From: Phytoseiulus persimilis
Taxonomy: Eukaryota > Arthropoda > Arachnida > Mesostigmata > Phytoseiidae
Direction: 5' to 3'
DNA: 64,000 nt
Assembly: GCA_037576195.1 (NCBI GenBank)
Contig: CM075104.1
Coordinates: forward strand, 874,775 to 938,774
Positions within the stretch are counted from its first letter, which is position 1. The number at the start of each line of letters is the position of its first letter. Positions 19,584-31,000 of the stretch are shown here, piece after piece. The notes beneath the pieces were generated by a model that saw only the letters and a program-made list of their open reading frames with translations, had not been told where the DNA came from and searched no databases. A program made the position numbers and the translations under genes.

Positions 19584-22194
19584 ACTGACAACTACAGCCG
19601 CTTCCGTAAAACGTATTTCCTCCGGAACGAAGTGGAAGTCTACGATCGAGTGAAGGACTTCCTCAAATGGTTCAGGCTCAGAACCGGACAACAAGTGTAC
19701 CATTTCCACTCGGACGGCGGGAGTGAGTATGTCAACAGGAGATTGCAGTCACTCCTTACCTCAACAGGATGTGACCACTCCTACTCCCCCCCATACACAC
19801 CGCAGTTCAACTCGTACACTATTGAACCTTGCAAGAACAATGATTATCGACAGCCAGTTGAAGGAGGGAGTTTGGGGGGAAGCGATTTCGTCTTCAACTT
19901 TCTGCCTGGATGTCACGACATTCCTCGATCCTCCTGGCAAGACCCCATTCGAAATCATCACTGGTCACAAGCCCTATCTGGGTAGAGTCCTGAGGTTCGG
20001 AACCCGCTGTTGGTTCTACAATATCAAGCCTGACAAAACCAAGCTGGATCAGAGAGCCATCGCAGGAGCAGTCGTTGGCATCGACGAAGACGGTCTCAGT
20101 TACCTTGTACTCGAACTTGGAACGACCAGGATTCATCGTATTCGAGATATCCTAGTGAAGGAACCAGCACCCCTGTTCGAGGAAGAAAAACAACTTCCCG
20201 AAGAACCTTCACAGAATTCCCCATCAACGGATAGCAACGAGCCTCCAGCGAATGGTGAAGAACCCTCTCCCAGCGACGCCGGCGGCCGAGACAGCGCCGA
20301 TGACGACAGCAACGACTGGAGTGGAGAGAGAAATGTGGATGTCGAATTGGGGATCGGCCCGGATGATGTGCCCGGCGGTCCGACACCGCCTGCCGTAAGT
20401 TCGCGCGAACAGAGGACACCAAGGAAAACTCCGGCAACGGCGAGTGAAAAATCCGAGGGACTCAAGTATGCCTTGAGAAGTAGAGAAACTCTCAAGAAGC
20501 CGGATAGGTACCAGGCAGGGTTAGCCTTCCTTGCCACTAGTAGCGCTACAAAGTCTATCCAGACAAGCGAAACATTAGGCAGTTCAGAACAAGAGGTAGA
20601 CGTACCTTCATGCCTAGTTGATGTTAATCGCTCTAAGTACAAAAAGGATTGGCTCGCCGCAATGGCTTCGGAGCTGGAATCATTCAAGAGTAATGAAGTT
20701 TATCAGCTCGTAGATCCCGAGCCAGGACTGCTTGTCCTTTCGAATCATTGGATCTTTTAATTTAAGTTCAACAAGGATGGCCAGATAGTGAGAAGGAAAG
20801 CTCGACTTGTCCTTGGAAGACACAGACAGAGAGCCGGCCTTGACTATGATACCCTGTTCTCAACGGTTGCAAAATACGAGACCATTCGTACTGTCCTGTC
20901 AATGTGCGCCAAGGAAAGATTGTGGATTTGGCAAGCCGATGTATCCACTGCCTTCCTATCTGCCCCACTGGACCGTAGTCTTCACATGAAACAGCCATCG
21001 GGAATGGAAGATGGAACTGGAAGAGTATGAAAGCTCCTCAAAGCGATGTACGGAGCGGTCCAGAGTCCCCTTTGCTTCAACAAGAAGCTCAATGACACAT
21101 TGCTAAACTTGAAATCCGTGAAACTCACGCAACCTCGAGCAACCTCGACCCATGCCTCTATTTCTCATACAAACCCAACAGAGTTTTTATCTTGGTTTAT
21201 GTCGATGATTGCCTGATCGCATCCGACAAAGAACAAATCAATGATGAGTTGGTCAAGGAACTCCAAGAGACGTTTGAACTCAACACGAAGCCACTGTAAT
21301 TCTTCTTGGGAATGAGGATTGAAATCTCCCCAGACCGAGGAACTATCCAGGTCAACCAGGCTCAATACCTAGCAGAATTGCTAGACCGTTTCAACATGAA
21401 GAACTGCAAGGCATCTCCTGTTCCAATCGATGCCACTTCGAAATCTGCCTTCGAGGGGGAAAGTCGATCTCAGTCTCCCACATCGAGAACTTGTTTTGAT
21501 GTTCGCCTCCGTGGTGAGACGAGCAGAAATTTCGTACAGCGTGAACATATTGGCTCGACATCTGGAGAGGCCTACCAAACACCTCTGGAACGTTGGTCTA
21601 AAAGTATTGAGGTATCTGTCTGGAGCACGCTATTTCGGTCCGAAATACACTGGTGATGTCTCTGATGGCATAATCGCATACAGTGATTCTGACTGGAGTG
21701 GGTGCAAGGCAACCAGAAGATCCACGAGCAGCGCATTCATCCCATTCGGAGGCGCGTGCGTAGTTTGGTCCTCAAAGAGACAAAACTGAATTTCGCTGAG
21801 CTCCATGGAAAGCGAGATCATAGCCTGTAGCGAAATGGGAAAGTCCGTGGTCTGGTTGACCCGCCTTCTGGGAGAGGTCGGATACCCAGTGGTACCAACT
21901 CTTCGGGTGGACAACACAGGTTGTTTGAATCTCTTCACCACCACACAGGTCTCCAGAAAAGGTAAGCACATCGAAATTCGCTACTTTTGGATGAGAGAAA
22001 AGATTGAGGCTGGGGAGTTTGAAATCGAGCATTGTGTGACTGATAAGAACATCGCAGACATAGGAACTAAAGCTCTGCCTGAAACTCGCTTCGTGGCGCT
22101 GCGAAATCTTGCAGACATCAAAAAACATGTGGAGTTTCAAAGAAATCTTGGCTCTTCAGCTCGTGGCAACGGTCACCAGCTGCTTCGAGTATAG
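19584..22194 (+). pseudogene. pol: Copia pol, copy C (5' truncated, frameshifts and stops)
   Basis: Starts inside the integrase core (DNYSRFRKTYFL equivalent of 8,870). It keeps HSDGGSEY but lacks the segment with the third catalytic residue near 19,815. The linker and RT follow (YVDDCLIAS at about 21,200) and then RNase H. Stops or shifts occur near 20,758, 21,028, 21,130, 21,298, 21,470 and 21,787. The final part is open to the stop at 22,192 and overlaps the env-like ORF as in copy A. Confidence 0.85.
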
Positions 22195-22633
22195 TTCCTG
22201 CTGTTTGCCCCTCTGCATATGGTCCAACCAACCATGCATGATCTCAGAATTGAGTCCGGAACACTTCCCAGTGGATTGCATCCTCACGTTGGATGGCTGC
22301 AGAGAAAAAGCGTCACCAACGGTCGCATGTTTGGTTCCCGACGGACAGGTGTTTGGAGGCAAAGACATCTGGGAAGCGTATTACAACTATACACATCCGA
22401 ATCCACCAAATCCTGTTCCAAACCCATCAACAAAGACGAACTTCCTCCTACTTTACGCGGTAATCCTCACGACGATCGTAGTGATCTATGGCGGTACTAG
22501 CTGTTCCCGATGCGTCATTCAAACATGGCGTCGGCAGCAGTACCAGCGTCTCAGCAGAGAAGATCAACCTTCTGCTGCCGGGGCTAACATGAACACCGGA
22601 TCGCCCTATGGCGCCACCACTCAAAACATCTAG
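22127..22633 (+). CDS. Env-like type I membrane protein (copy C, intact)
   Basis: 168 codons from ATG 22,127, the same length as copy A and colinear with it. Signal peptide, Cys-bearing ectodomain, Pro/Asn stalk (NPPNPVPNPSTK), a membrane span and a tail ending GATTQNI are all kept. The pol reading frame beside it is badly broken, yet this ORF has no lesion. Against copy A most differences are conservative. It starts 68 bases before the pol stop. Confidence 0.78.
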   Translation: MWSFKEILALQLVATVTSCFEYSSCCLPLCIWSNQPCMISELSPEHFPVDCILTLDGCREKASPTVACLVPDGQVFGGKDIWEAYYNYTHPNPPNPVPNPSTKTNFLLLYAVILTTIVVIYGGTSCSRCVIQTWRRQQYQRLSREDQPSAAGANMNTGSPYGATTQNI

Positions 22634-22660
22634 GATTCGCTCATTCACGGTGATCTCTCA

Positions 22661-22666
22661 AATAAA
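22661..22666 (+). promoter_or_regulatory. AATAAA poly(A) signal after env-like ORF (copy C)
   Basis: Same site and spacing as in copy A (28 bases after the stop codon). Confidence 0.45.
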
Positions 22667-22707
22667 CGGAAAGCAACTCCTAGCCAAATAAGAACACTCT
22701 CACTTCC

Positions 22708-24318
22708 TCATGAATGATACTTGACAAAAATTTTACATTGTTGGCCGAACTTGTCATGCTCATCATCAATGGCAAATTCTTCATGTCCAACATATAGATG
22801 TACTGTCATTGTGTTCCTGAGTGGAGTTGTTCTCCGGACGAAAATGCAGACCTTGTTAATCAGCGACTTACAAATTCGATTGTAACTCATGATCGTGCAC
22901 TGGTACCGATTGACGGGTGTGTACAGAATCATTGGTGGTGGCTCGGTGACAACAACGCCCGGTGTTGTACTGTCAACATCAGTGACAGCCGGATCGGTCG
23001 ATGAAGAGGAGAGAAAGGACTCGGAGGATTCATCGTTGGTTGATGACGGTCCTTCTGTAGTTGATGTTTCCAACTTGTCTTCAACGGTTGTTGGTGTTGA
23101 AACGTCGGGAGCCTCTGAGGTAGTCGATGATGAAGCTTTCTTGGCCTGAGCAGTGGTTGTCGTTGAGCGAACCGTGGTGAGGGTTGTGACAACCGGCTTT
23201 CGAGAGGTGGTCGATGTTGTGGTTCCGACCGGCCTCAGGGTGGTACGTTGAGTCGGACGTGTCGTAGTCGTGATTCTAGTGGACACGTTCATACGCACCG
23301 GGTCTGCTTCGAGGACGACGAGATCATCCGAGGTCTCAATCATGGCCTCGCGGCCAGATTTGCTCTTCTGTGCATTGACAGCCCGAGATTCTGCGATAGT
23401 CACAACCGATAGTGGTCTGGCGGAAAAAGAACGCACAGACGCTGAGAACGAATGGATGGTGGATGATGGGTAAATCAGACTCGTCCAGCTGGTCGTTCTG
23501 AGGGAGGATTTAGAGTAGTGAACTCTGTCCCTCAATGATGGAGATGATGACCGGAACAACGCTGGAGTCTGAAGGACCCGTGTTGGCTGAATCAAGGTCG
23601 GCATTATGATACTCCGACGAGAAAGCCTTGGGAAAACTGAAGGCGTGACCACTCTGCGCTCAGAAGAAAGCTCAGCAAATCCCGAAGGTGAAACATTGAA
23701 AATGCTAGATCTATAAACAGGTTCAGGGAAGGGAGATCTAGTAGACAGAAGATGTCTTGACTTTGATGAATCCATCTCACGACGGAGAGGAGCCCCGAGA
23801 AGATACCTCTGGTAGGTTAGCTTCTGCTCCGTTGTGAAAGTCGTCAAGCTTGCGGAAGTTTTGAGAGTACGCGTACGCGAGATCATGGTTGAGATCACAG
23901 AAGGAACAGCTGGTTCCGATGCAGAGTTAGATGATGTGAGTTCCGAAGGGACCGGAATCACATGCAGCAGAGAAAGAGTGGAAGATACCTCAAGCCACGT
24001 GGTCGATGGCTCAAGGGAAATCGAAGAACTGTCCATCGAGCGAGATGTAGACAACGAGAAAGACTCAGATGAGCAACACGCACTTTGATGATTCTCTGGG
24101 CAAAGTTTTTGGTAGAAAGCACTCTCTTCATCCACTGATGAAAAGTTTGGATGTCTCACGGGAGGGAGCACATACGACACAAAGACTCCCCAAACGAGAT
24201 AAAGACTGAGAGCTAAACTCAGCAGGAAGAGGATGACCCCGGCCACTCGGCTGGCCAGCGACTTGAATTGAGACATCGAGTTAATCGCGAGTATATTGTG
24301 AAATGTGGAAATCCACAT
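22708..24318 (-). CDS. Antisense mucin-like type II membrane protein (copy C, intact)
   Basis: 536 residues from ATG 24,318 with no interruption. A further in-frame ATG (MSQFKS) precedes the membrane span at residues about 24-50. Residues about 60-460 are Ser/Thr/Pro-rich, with threonine runs such as STRITTTTRPTQRTT, as in mucin stalks. The last 75 residues hold four Cys (QCTIMSYNRIC, KVCIF, QQC) and could form a small exposed domain. Copy A matches colinearly, with one nonsense change. The product would sit in a membrane as a type II glycoprotein. No family match is recognised; adhesion or particle-surface roles are guesses. Confidence 0.75.
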   Translation of the reverse strand: MWISTFHNILAINSMSQFKSLASRVAGVILFLLSLALSLYLVWGVFVSYVLPPVRHPNFSSVDEESAFYQKLCPENHQSACCSSESFSLSTSRSMDSSSISLEPSTTWLEVSSTLSLLHVIPVPSELTSSNSASEPAVPSVISTMISRTRTLKTSASLTTFTTEQKLTYQRYLLGAPLRREMDSSKSRHLLSTRSPFPEPVYRSSIFNVSPSGFAELSSERRVVTPSVFPRLSRRSIIMPTLIQPTRVLQTPALFRSSSPSLRDRVHYSKSSLRTTSWTSLIYPSSTIHSFSASVRSFSARPLSVVTIAESRAVNAQKSKSGREAMIETSDDLVVLEADPVRMNVSTRITTTTRPTQRTTLRPVGTTTSTTSRKPVVTTLTTVRSTTTTAQAKKASSSTTSEAPDVSTPTTVEDKLETSTTEGPSSTNDESSESFLSSSSTDPAVTDVDSTTPGVVVTEPPPMILYTPVNRYQCTIMSYNRICKSLINKVCIFVRRTTPLRNTMTVHLYVGHEEFAIDDEHDKFGQQCKIFVKYHS

Positions 24319-24533
24319 CGAGTCAGGTCTTGTATACCTCCGAACTCGATGAGAAAGGGGTCCCCTCTGTCAACACAACTTGGAGTGTTGTTGTTTAATC
24401 CGACATGGATAGAAAATATGCATTCGTGGTCGTTGGATTACTCTGAGAAGCTGATCGGGGCATCGACAACACTCGAAAAGCATAAACAAACTCCTGAGAT
24501 TGAAAACAAGTGGTTTCTGAGATGGTTCATGTC

Positions 24534-26251
24534 TCAAGCGCGGACGCACTTGGACGCCGTCCCAGTGGGACTGCATGCTGTGGACTTTACTAAAACACTG
24601 CATCTCAGAAAATGCGTCACGGGCGCATTGCCATCAACAACCAGACAGGTTTCTTCGTACCGATGTTTACAGGCCCAACCATCGTCATGACGCTTGCATT
24701 GGAAATACAGCGTAGAGATTCTTTTGCTGGATGGTGGCGCCGCATCGGGGATGAAACTGCGGTCGGTTACAAGTTCCGGGTCAATCGGATTCTGCGATGG
24801 ATTCGGAATGATTCTTGCTCCTGAATCCAGAGAGTGGAACATGAGAATGTTTCCAGTTCCAACTGTAACAAAGCAGCGAATTAGTCAGTGCCGGAGAAGA
24901 TTGTTGAAACTACCATGGGTCTGTAAGACCGTCTCTGATCAAGAGAATTTGTGACTGACGTACCTGTGATCAGGAGGAGAAGAAATCCGATGATCCATTT
25001 GCGTTTCTTCACTATCGTTCGAGCATCCTGACGAATGGAGCTCCAGCGAGCAGTTGATACATTCGTGCTCTCCACGTGTTCACTCGGAACCCGAGTCGAT
25101 TCTTCGGTTTGGGCCTCAGTTGACTGCAGGTTTTCGGCAATGGCGAGTCTCACGGAGTTGAGGGAAGACCGCTGAGATCTCACTGTAGTTGAGAGCAGGT
25201 CCACCTCAGTCTGTTGAGAACGCACGCTGGTCGCAAGGCATGAAACATTCGAGCCTAGTGTGGTGACTGCAGACGTGAGATTCTTAATCTCCGTGTTCAG
25301 GATACACTGCATCGAAACGACGTGGGTAGTATCTTTTCCAAACTTCGTGACCGTCGCAGATTGCTGATCCTGACGAGTTCGGATGTCCTTGTCTGCTTGC
25401 TCCAGGCTTCGATGTCGTTGATTGGTACGGTCAGCGAAATCTCGAAAGGCTGAATCCATCCGAATGAGACGAACTTCGAAGTCTTGTTGACCATCTTGAA
25501 CATCCTTGATTTGTTTCTTCACGAATTCGGAAATCATCTTGGAGTTCTCTTCGGCTTGACTCATGGAACGGTTCAGTTTCAATAACTCGGCCTGAATCTC
25601 GGGGGACGCGCTCGGTTGAGATGAGCCGATAGACTGCAGGTCAATCGAAAGCTTGCCCAGGTCGTCATTAAGAGGGGTTAGCTCTTTTCTGAGACTGGCT
25701 GTAACTCCATGCAAGTAACTGATCTGTTCAGTCGTGGCCATGCTGTTTGCAAAGGCGTCCTGGCGTTCGATCAAAGGCTCTTGAGCTGCTGCGCTCTGGA
25801 CACTGACTCGGAGCTGTTTTTGCGATTCCACTTGGAGCTCTTCTATCGAATGACGAATTGGCTTAATTTGCTTGGTGGATGCTACAGACTTCGCGAAGAG
25901 ATCAAGCTGTACCAGGAGTCGCGAGAAGTTGTCAGCGTTCTGATTCGTCCGGTTCACCAGCTCGCGAATTACTGTTTGCATGTCGCGGGTCGACGAAAGC
26001 TGGTTCACGCGGGAGATCATGTCGTTCCGATACAGTTCGATGTTGGTTTCCATGCGAGCGACACGATCCATGACTGAACGACTTTGGCTTTCAACCCGTG
26101 AAATCCCAACGACATTGGAGACGACAAACGAGCCTTCTCGTATCAAAGGTCCCACCGGTTGGCCAGCGGACTCTGGGGATGGGGCTGCCTCTGTCGATGT
26201 CATTGGATGGTCTTCGGACACGTTCACCATGGAGAGCTGTTCTTCGGACAT
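24534..26251 (-). CDS. Antisense coiled-coil membrane protein, two exons (copy C, intact)
   Basis: Exon 1 is 26,251-24,964 and exon 2 is 24,862-24,534 on the minus strand, for 538 residues, the same as copy A. The long coiled-coil region, KKRKW, the membrane span across the exon junction, and a C-terminal domain with conserved Cys (QCKRHDDGWACKHRYEETC) are all present. Amino-acid differences from copy A are scattered and leave the frame, splice sites, membrane span and exon-2 cysteines unchanged. If the intron is kept, the frame stops soon after the span (24,881). The cassette is intact here although pol is dead. Confidence 0.75.
24863..24963 (-). other. Spliceosomal intron in the antisense coiled-coil gene (copy C)
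   Basis: Donor ACAG|GTACGT at 24,963 and acceptor TTTGTTACAG at 24,863 on the minus strand; 101 bases, phase 1, identical in position to copy A. Confidence 0.72.
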
Positions 26252-26509
26252 GATCACAAGCTGAATCTTCGGAACGTAGGACGAAGGTACCTATCAGTTC
26301 GTAGACTGAGAAGGGAATGAACAGCACCGTCTATGCAACGGGTTGGAGACGATCTCAGTCTCTAGCCGCGTTCTCAGATGTCGTGCTTGAAGTTTCAAAT
26401 GCTGTGCACGTCCACCTCATGGAGCGGGGTAGGTATTGAGTTTCTCGTTCGTTTCTTAAGGAAGAAAAATACTCGGCATCGAAAACTGTCCCAGTGATGC
26501 AGAGCGACA

Positions 26510-26972
26510 CATATTACTCAAAAGGAAATCCTACTAAAACTTTGGTGGCAAAGACCGAATTTGTCAGTATCATTGAGATATAGAGGATAGGAAGTGAATT
26601 GTTCCCAGTGGAACAAATGCCCTTTTCAGACTGATTCCATCTAAGGGAGGATGATGAAATATAGCCATATTTCTGGGTAGCTGGAATTGGTCTGAACCAA
26701 TGCGGGGGCCATAAAACGAGGACCGGAATTCTGACCGGAACCCTTTTCTGTGAGATACTGACAATGCCATCCATGAAGGACCTTTCGGTTTTCATGGACT
26801 GGCTCTTCTTTCCACAGTGGTATATATGACCCCAATAAAGCAATGCTCAGGGAGCTACTCTATTCTAACACCGAATCCCTGTCTCTTTATTGTGTGTCGT
26901 GCTCTTCCCATACTTTACAGATACTTCTAGGTGAGTTGCCACCAACTGAGCTACGTGGACCTTATTCCAACA
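26510..26972 (+). repeat. 3' LTR of copia copy C
   Basis: Colinear with 5,115-5,585: TATATATGACC box near 26,820, CCCCAATAAAGC, and CCAACA end at 26,972. It is inserted in a gypsy pol on the minus strand. The left edge is uncertain, as for copy A. Confidence 0.75.
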
Positions 26973-27790
26973 GTTGGGAAAAGTTCGATAGCCCTTAGCT
27001 TACTCTCTCCAGGCCGAACTCCTCTCGCTGAGATTCTGAAGCCCGCAATTTCCACGGTATCCATGAAGAACTTGCACACCTCAACCGGATCTTTGAGTGT
27101 GCTTCCTTCAGAACTCCCACGATTTTTCGTAGCTGCTCTAGGTGGTCATCGTACCTGTCGGCCGCACAGATCATATCATGGATGAAGGGAAACACCGTCT
27201 GATCTCCAATTACTTTCTGGAGTCTTGCCATTAGCTCTTGAAATACGGCTGGTCGTTTTGCTAGGCCCATCGTCGTAACAATGGGTTCATAGTGTCGGAA
27301 TTGGGAGATTTTTTCCTGATAGTCTGATCATTCAACCGGCGATAGTCAATAACCATACGCCAGGATGCATCTTTCTTACGAACTAGCAGTGCGGGACTGG
27401 CGTACGGAGATGTCGATTCGCGTATGATTCCTGCGTTGAGCATTTGTGTGATGATTTCTTTCAATGCGTCGCGCTCGATTCCCGCAAGACGAAACGGTCT
27501 CGACCATATCGGACCCCGACCTGTCATTTCTTCAATGGTCCATTCAGTCAAGTCGGTGCGACCTAGATCGTGCAATCCTGTAGCAATCACTTCCGCATAC
27601 TCGCTCAAGGTTCTCAGCAGAACATTCTGAATCCGTTGTGGAACTATATTCCCAAATTCCACATCATCTTTTCCGATGCTCGGTGGAACCCGAACTTGGC
27701 CGGCAGTCTGGGTTCTCAAGTTCCGAAATGCCGGTTGCCGTGCGAGGATATTGTCTTATTTGATTTTGCTCCCTCGAGCGACAACTGAAC
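26973..27790 (-). pseudogene. pol: Ty3/gypsy reverse transcriptase, defective
   Basis: The minus-strand frame from about 27,719 shows the gypsy RT N-terminus (GPIWSRPFRLAGIERDALKE, MLNAGIIRESTSPYASPALL, VRKKDASWRMVIDYRRLND). The frame then jumps, with a deletion, to FGLAKRPAVFQELM and FIHDMICAADRYDDHLEQL (27,270-26,995). The segment that should hold the first catalytic Asp is missing and the YxDD site has become IHDM, so the enzyme is dead. Copia C is inserted at 26,972/26,973. Confidence 0.8.
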
Positions 27791-28714
27791 CTTTCTTGTA
27801 CCGCTTGTCTTCGCGCTTGTTGTTAGTGGCCGGAATGAGGACTTCTTCACGGTCCACCTGACACAAGATACCGGCATTGCTCAGCTCATTCACTAACAAT
27901 GCGTCAACTTCCTGATCAACCAGATGCGCCTGAGCAAAATGAATCGTTCTTGCTGGTATGATGACTCGCCAGGAGCAGTTGAGGCTCCTTCCATCTCTGG
28001 TTCGGAATCGACCCCAATCCGCAGCACCTCCCAAGAAGTACAGTCTGGCGCAATGTGACCCTTGTGACCACATCAGTAACACGTCATTTCTGATCTATCT
28101 CTCTGCTGCTGCCTCCGATTATGCACGACTGATAACGTCGGTTGATTGGGCGTATTTCTCACGTCGCTTGAGAATCCCATGCTGCTCGTTCCGCTTGCAT
28201 TACTTGTTGCTGCAGAGCCCGTTTGTGGATCGGCTGCGCTCGGAGATTGTGAGACTTCAGTTCTCCTCATATCCGCCTGATTTCTTGGGGTATACATTCC
28301 TTCAATCACGTAGGATCTTCCGCCTGCGCTTGTCTCTCCGTCAAGCCTTCGAGTCGGATTACAGTCGATCGGCTCGTGTCCCTCCGCGCCGCAACGAAAA
28401 CAGGTCACACGCGCGGAAACCCATTCCGATGGCTGTCATTCGAGAATGGCCGCCTTCTCGACGAGCAGCACACTCCGCGTAAAATCTTCTGTCCAATGTC
28501 CGACCTGCCTAGCCAATCGAATCTGTTTCCACCAATCAGCCACAAGCCCTGAGTCACCGAATAAACACTCGATCGACGTGGAAGTGTAAACTGATCGTTC
28601 GACCAACCTGAGACTCTCTTTCTGTTCTCCGTCCGCGTTTCCGATGCTGTTATTGGTACTCCGAATTGCTTGCGCGATGATTTCAGCGATGGCCTTCATA
28701 TCCACGGGATTCAT
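27791..28714 (-). pseudogene. gag: Ty3/gypsy gag and protease region with zinc knuckles
   Basis: From ATG 28,714 a 92-codon frame with capsid-like composition ends near 28,436. A CCHC knuckle CFRCGAEGHEPIDC lies at about 28,370-28,405, and a second (CGHKGH..PDC) follows near 28,040-28,080 after a TGA. The protease region (about 27,760-28,040) is open but has no clear DTG motif by eye. Frameshifts and stops make it non-functional. It lies directly upstream of the gypsy RT on the same strand. Confidence 0.6.
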
Positions 28715-28974
28715 CTTCGTAAAATTCCACTTCGCTGGGATTGTAACAATTCAACCTTGCTCTTGCGACGTTACTCGAGTCGTCCGCAACCCTCTCCAAC
28801 CCCACTTCTGAATTTTGTCAGGAGTCCTGGGCTACTTAGGGGAAGAAGGCTCCCAAGAATGACGCGACTCCACGGTCCCACGACTGTATTCAACTGCTCG
28901 TCGACATTCTCTGTCTCAGTTTTCCTAGATGTGTCAGCCCGCGCTGCTCCATCTCTCCCTCTCAGGTGTGCACC
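28715..28974. other. Unassigned spacer between gypsy gag and MULE
   Basis: 260 bases, presumably the gypsy leader. No LTR end or primer site is recognised. Confidence 0.35.
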
Positions 28975-29052
28975 CATTACCGCGAAAACCCATCACCGCG
29001 ACAGAATATTGAACTCGCTCCAAGCTAGGGAAGCTTCTACGCTAGGCGTCGG
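28975..29052 (+). repeat. Left terminal inverted repeat of the MULE
   Basis: Pairs with 31,876-31,950 in inverse orientation with a few mismatches; the outermost CCGCGAAAACCC is also repeated at the right end. Confidence 0.65.
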
Positions 29053-29438
29053 GGTTATATGATCCATGTGCATCTGACGAACAGCCCGGGCTGCAACCAC
29101 GAACAGATTCTCAGAGAGGGATCCTTATTCCAAGTCAGCTACTCGATACCAAATCACGGAACCGAAACCTCAGCAACCGTTCTCTGTCCCCTCGTGGTGA
29201 CGCGGATCATTGATGAATGAAAGATAGGCAGCGGAGCTATTGCGGAACATGAGAGATTCTACCCAGACGTGATTCTGAGGGCTACCGATGAATCTCTTGC
29301 CTAATGCGAAGCTTCGATAAGTTTTATAGCGGGCAAGGAAACTCCTGGGAATACTTATGAAACATCGTCGAGAAGGAAAGGGTACGGGGAAATTTTATTC
29401 AGGAAAATCTTTGAAGCAGCATAAGGGTCGAGGGACAA

Positions 29439-30900
29439 TTATTTCCTGGCGAGCGTGTGAGCCAAGCGGCTGACGAGTACAGCAAGGGAGATTCTATCCG
29501 ACTCGTACTCATTCTTAGGACTCTCCAATCGCTCATTGAGGATACGATACTTCTTCCGCATCGCTGGCGGGCGTTTTCCCATGTTCAGAAGCATCCTTTG
29601 CAATTTGAATGAGTTCTCATCTTTCTCCAGATGAGCGATCAGCTCAAAGATGTTGACGTGGCTCATCTTTATCCTTTTGCTCAAGGCATTGTGCCAAGCC
29701 TCGACATGGTTCGTTGTCCTCATTCCTGCGTTGAAGTCCCTGTCAAGGAGCATGGATCGGGGTCTCAAGGTCAACGATTTCCAGAACTTCGCAACTCATT
29801 GATGTGATTTGATCCCATGAAGTACGAACCCATATTGATTCCACAGAGACCGGGGAAAAGTGTGATCATTCTCCAGCCATGTGCGAATAAAGTACTCCTT
29901 GAACTCATTCAGCTGTGTGTATGCTGGGTGGTTCATTCCCGGCGAGTCAGCATCCAACTCCAGCCAGGCGTCATCGATGGTCTCCAGGGGTATCAAGCTC
30001 AAGGCCATGACTGATCGTACGAACCTTCACGAATGAAACGATTTGCGGCTACATCAGCATGCGACGCAATCAGTCGGTTCCTTCTAAATCAAATATACCA
30101 TACTAGAGAAGTGGGAGCGGAATATTCACCTCTTCACGGAAATGTCGTTATCATAGGATGTCTTAAGGCCCAGACTTTGGACTTTCCGATAGACAGCCTG
30201 TGTGAAGTGAGAATTGCAACCTTTCACTTCCGAAAGGGGGAAGATCTCCTCGATAGCCCTCAGGACGCCGACCTCAAAATCGAGTTGGAATTCGGGTGGT
30301 TGGAAGCGGAGACTTAGAGCGGCCGTGTAATTTCGGAGCCGATCAAACATCCGTTTGTATGTTTCCTTTGTTTTATCTGGTAGGAGGAAATACACCAGAG
30401 GCATAACTTGGCCTCTGGAGCACGCATGGAGCGTGTACAGTTGGGTGAAAATTGCCGGAACGACTCGAAATGTGCCGTCCATGACGACATTGCGGGCTGA
30501 ACAAAGGATACGCATCGCTTCCTCGGTGCTGAAGCCAAGTATTCTGTCCGATGAACCGTCGTTGAACAGCAGGAAGCGCTCTCCGCCCTCGCTTGTCGCC
30601 CACACATTATCCAAGGTAACGTCGGCTCGGGTTGCAGGAAGCGTCGGCCTAACTTTGGCTCGCTGCCGTTGGAGGGAACTGCGGACGCTGTCGTATCCTT
30701 CCGGGGTCGCTCCAAGCTCATCCGCGTCGTACCTGCCTCGAAGGCTGGTATTGGCCAGAACTTCTTCATAGATCTCTTTGCAGGATTTGTCGGGTCGAGA
30801 AGATGCTGCGTTCTTCATTTCGAGTCGGGCCGTGCGACGAATCAGACTTCTGAAAATCCCCCAATACCATCGAGGTGCATACATGAATGCCGGCGATTTC
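29439..30900 (-). pseudogene. MULE transposase (decayed)
   Basis: The first frame (30,884-30,126) contains the MULE core: VVMDGTFRVVPAIFTQLYTL with the first catalytic Asp, VMPLVYFLLPDKTKETYKRM, FEVGVLRAIEEIFP, and CNSHFTQAVYRKVQSLGL (C..H motif). After several stops the C-terminal part continues at 30,008-29,796 (TFPRSLWNQYGFVLH) and 29,774-29,439 (MRTTNHVEAWHNALSKRI, with the TNN/E..H region typical of this group). The N-terminal FLYWCH-like finger is not clear. Transposases of this type cut and paste the element through its inverted repeats; this copy cannot make a full protein. Confidence 0.78.
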
Positions 30901-31000
30901 GTTGAACCGCTCCGCGATTCTCTGTGGGTAATTGTTCACGTGTTTCGCGCACCGGTGCGCCTGAACCTATCCCATGTGGAACTCAGCGGACGTCACCTCC

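Noticed and set aside
24268-24690. 140-codon sense ORF in copy C
   Set aside because: Same shadow as at 3,005; it differs in length from copy A through a small indel upstream of its first ATG.
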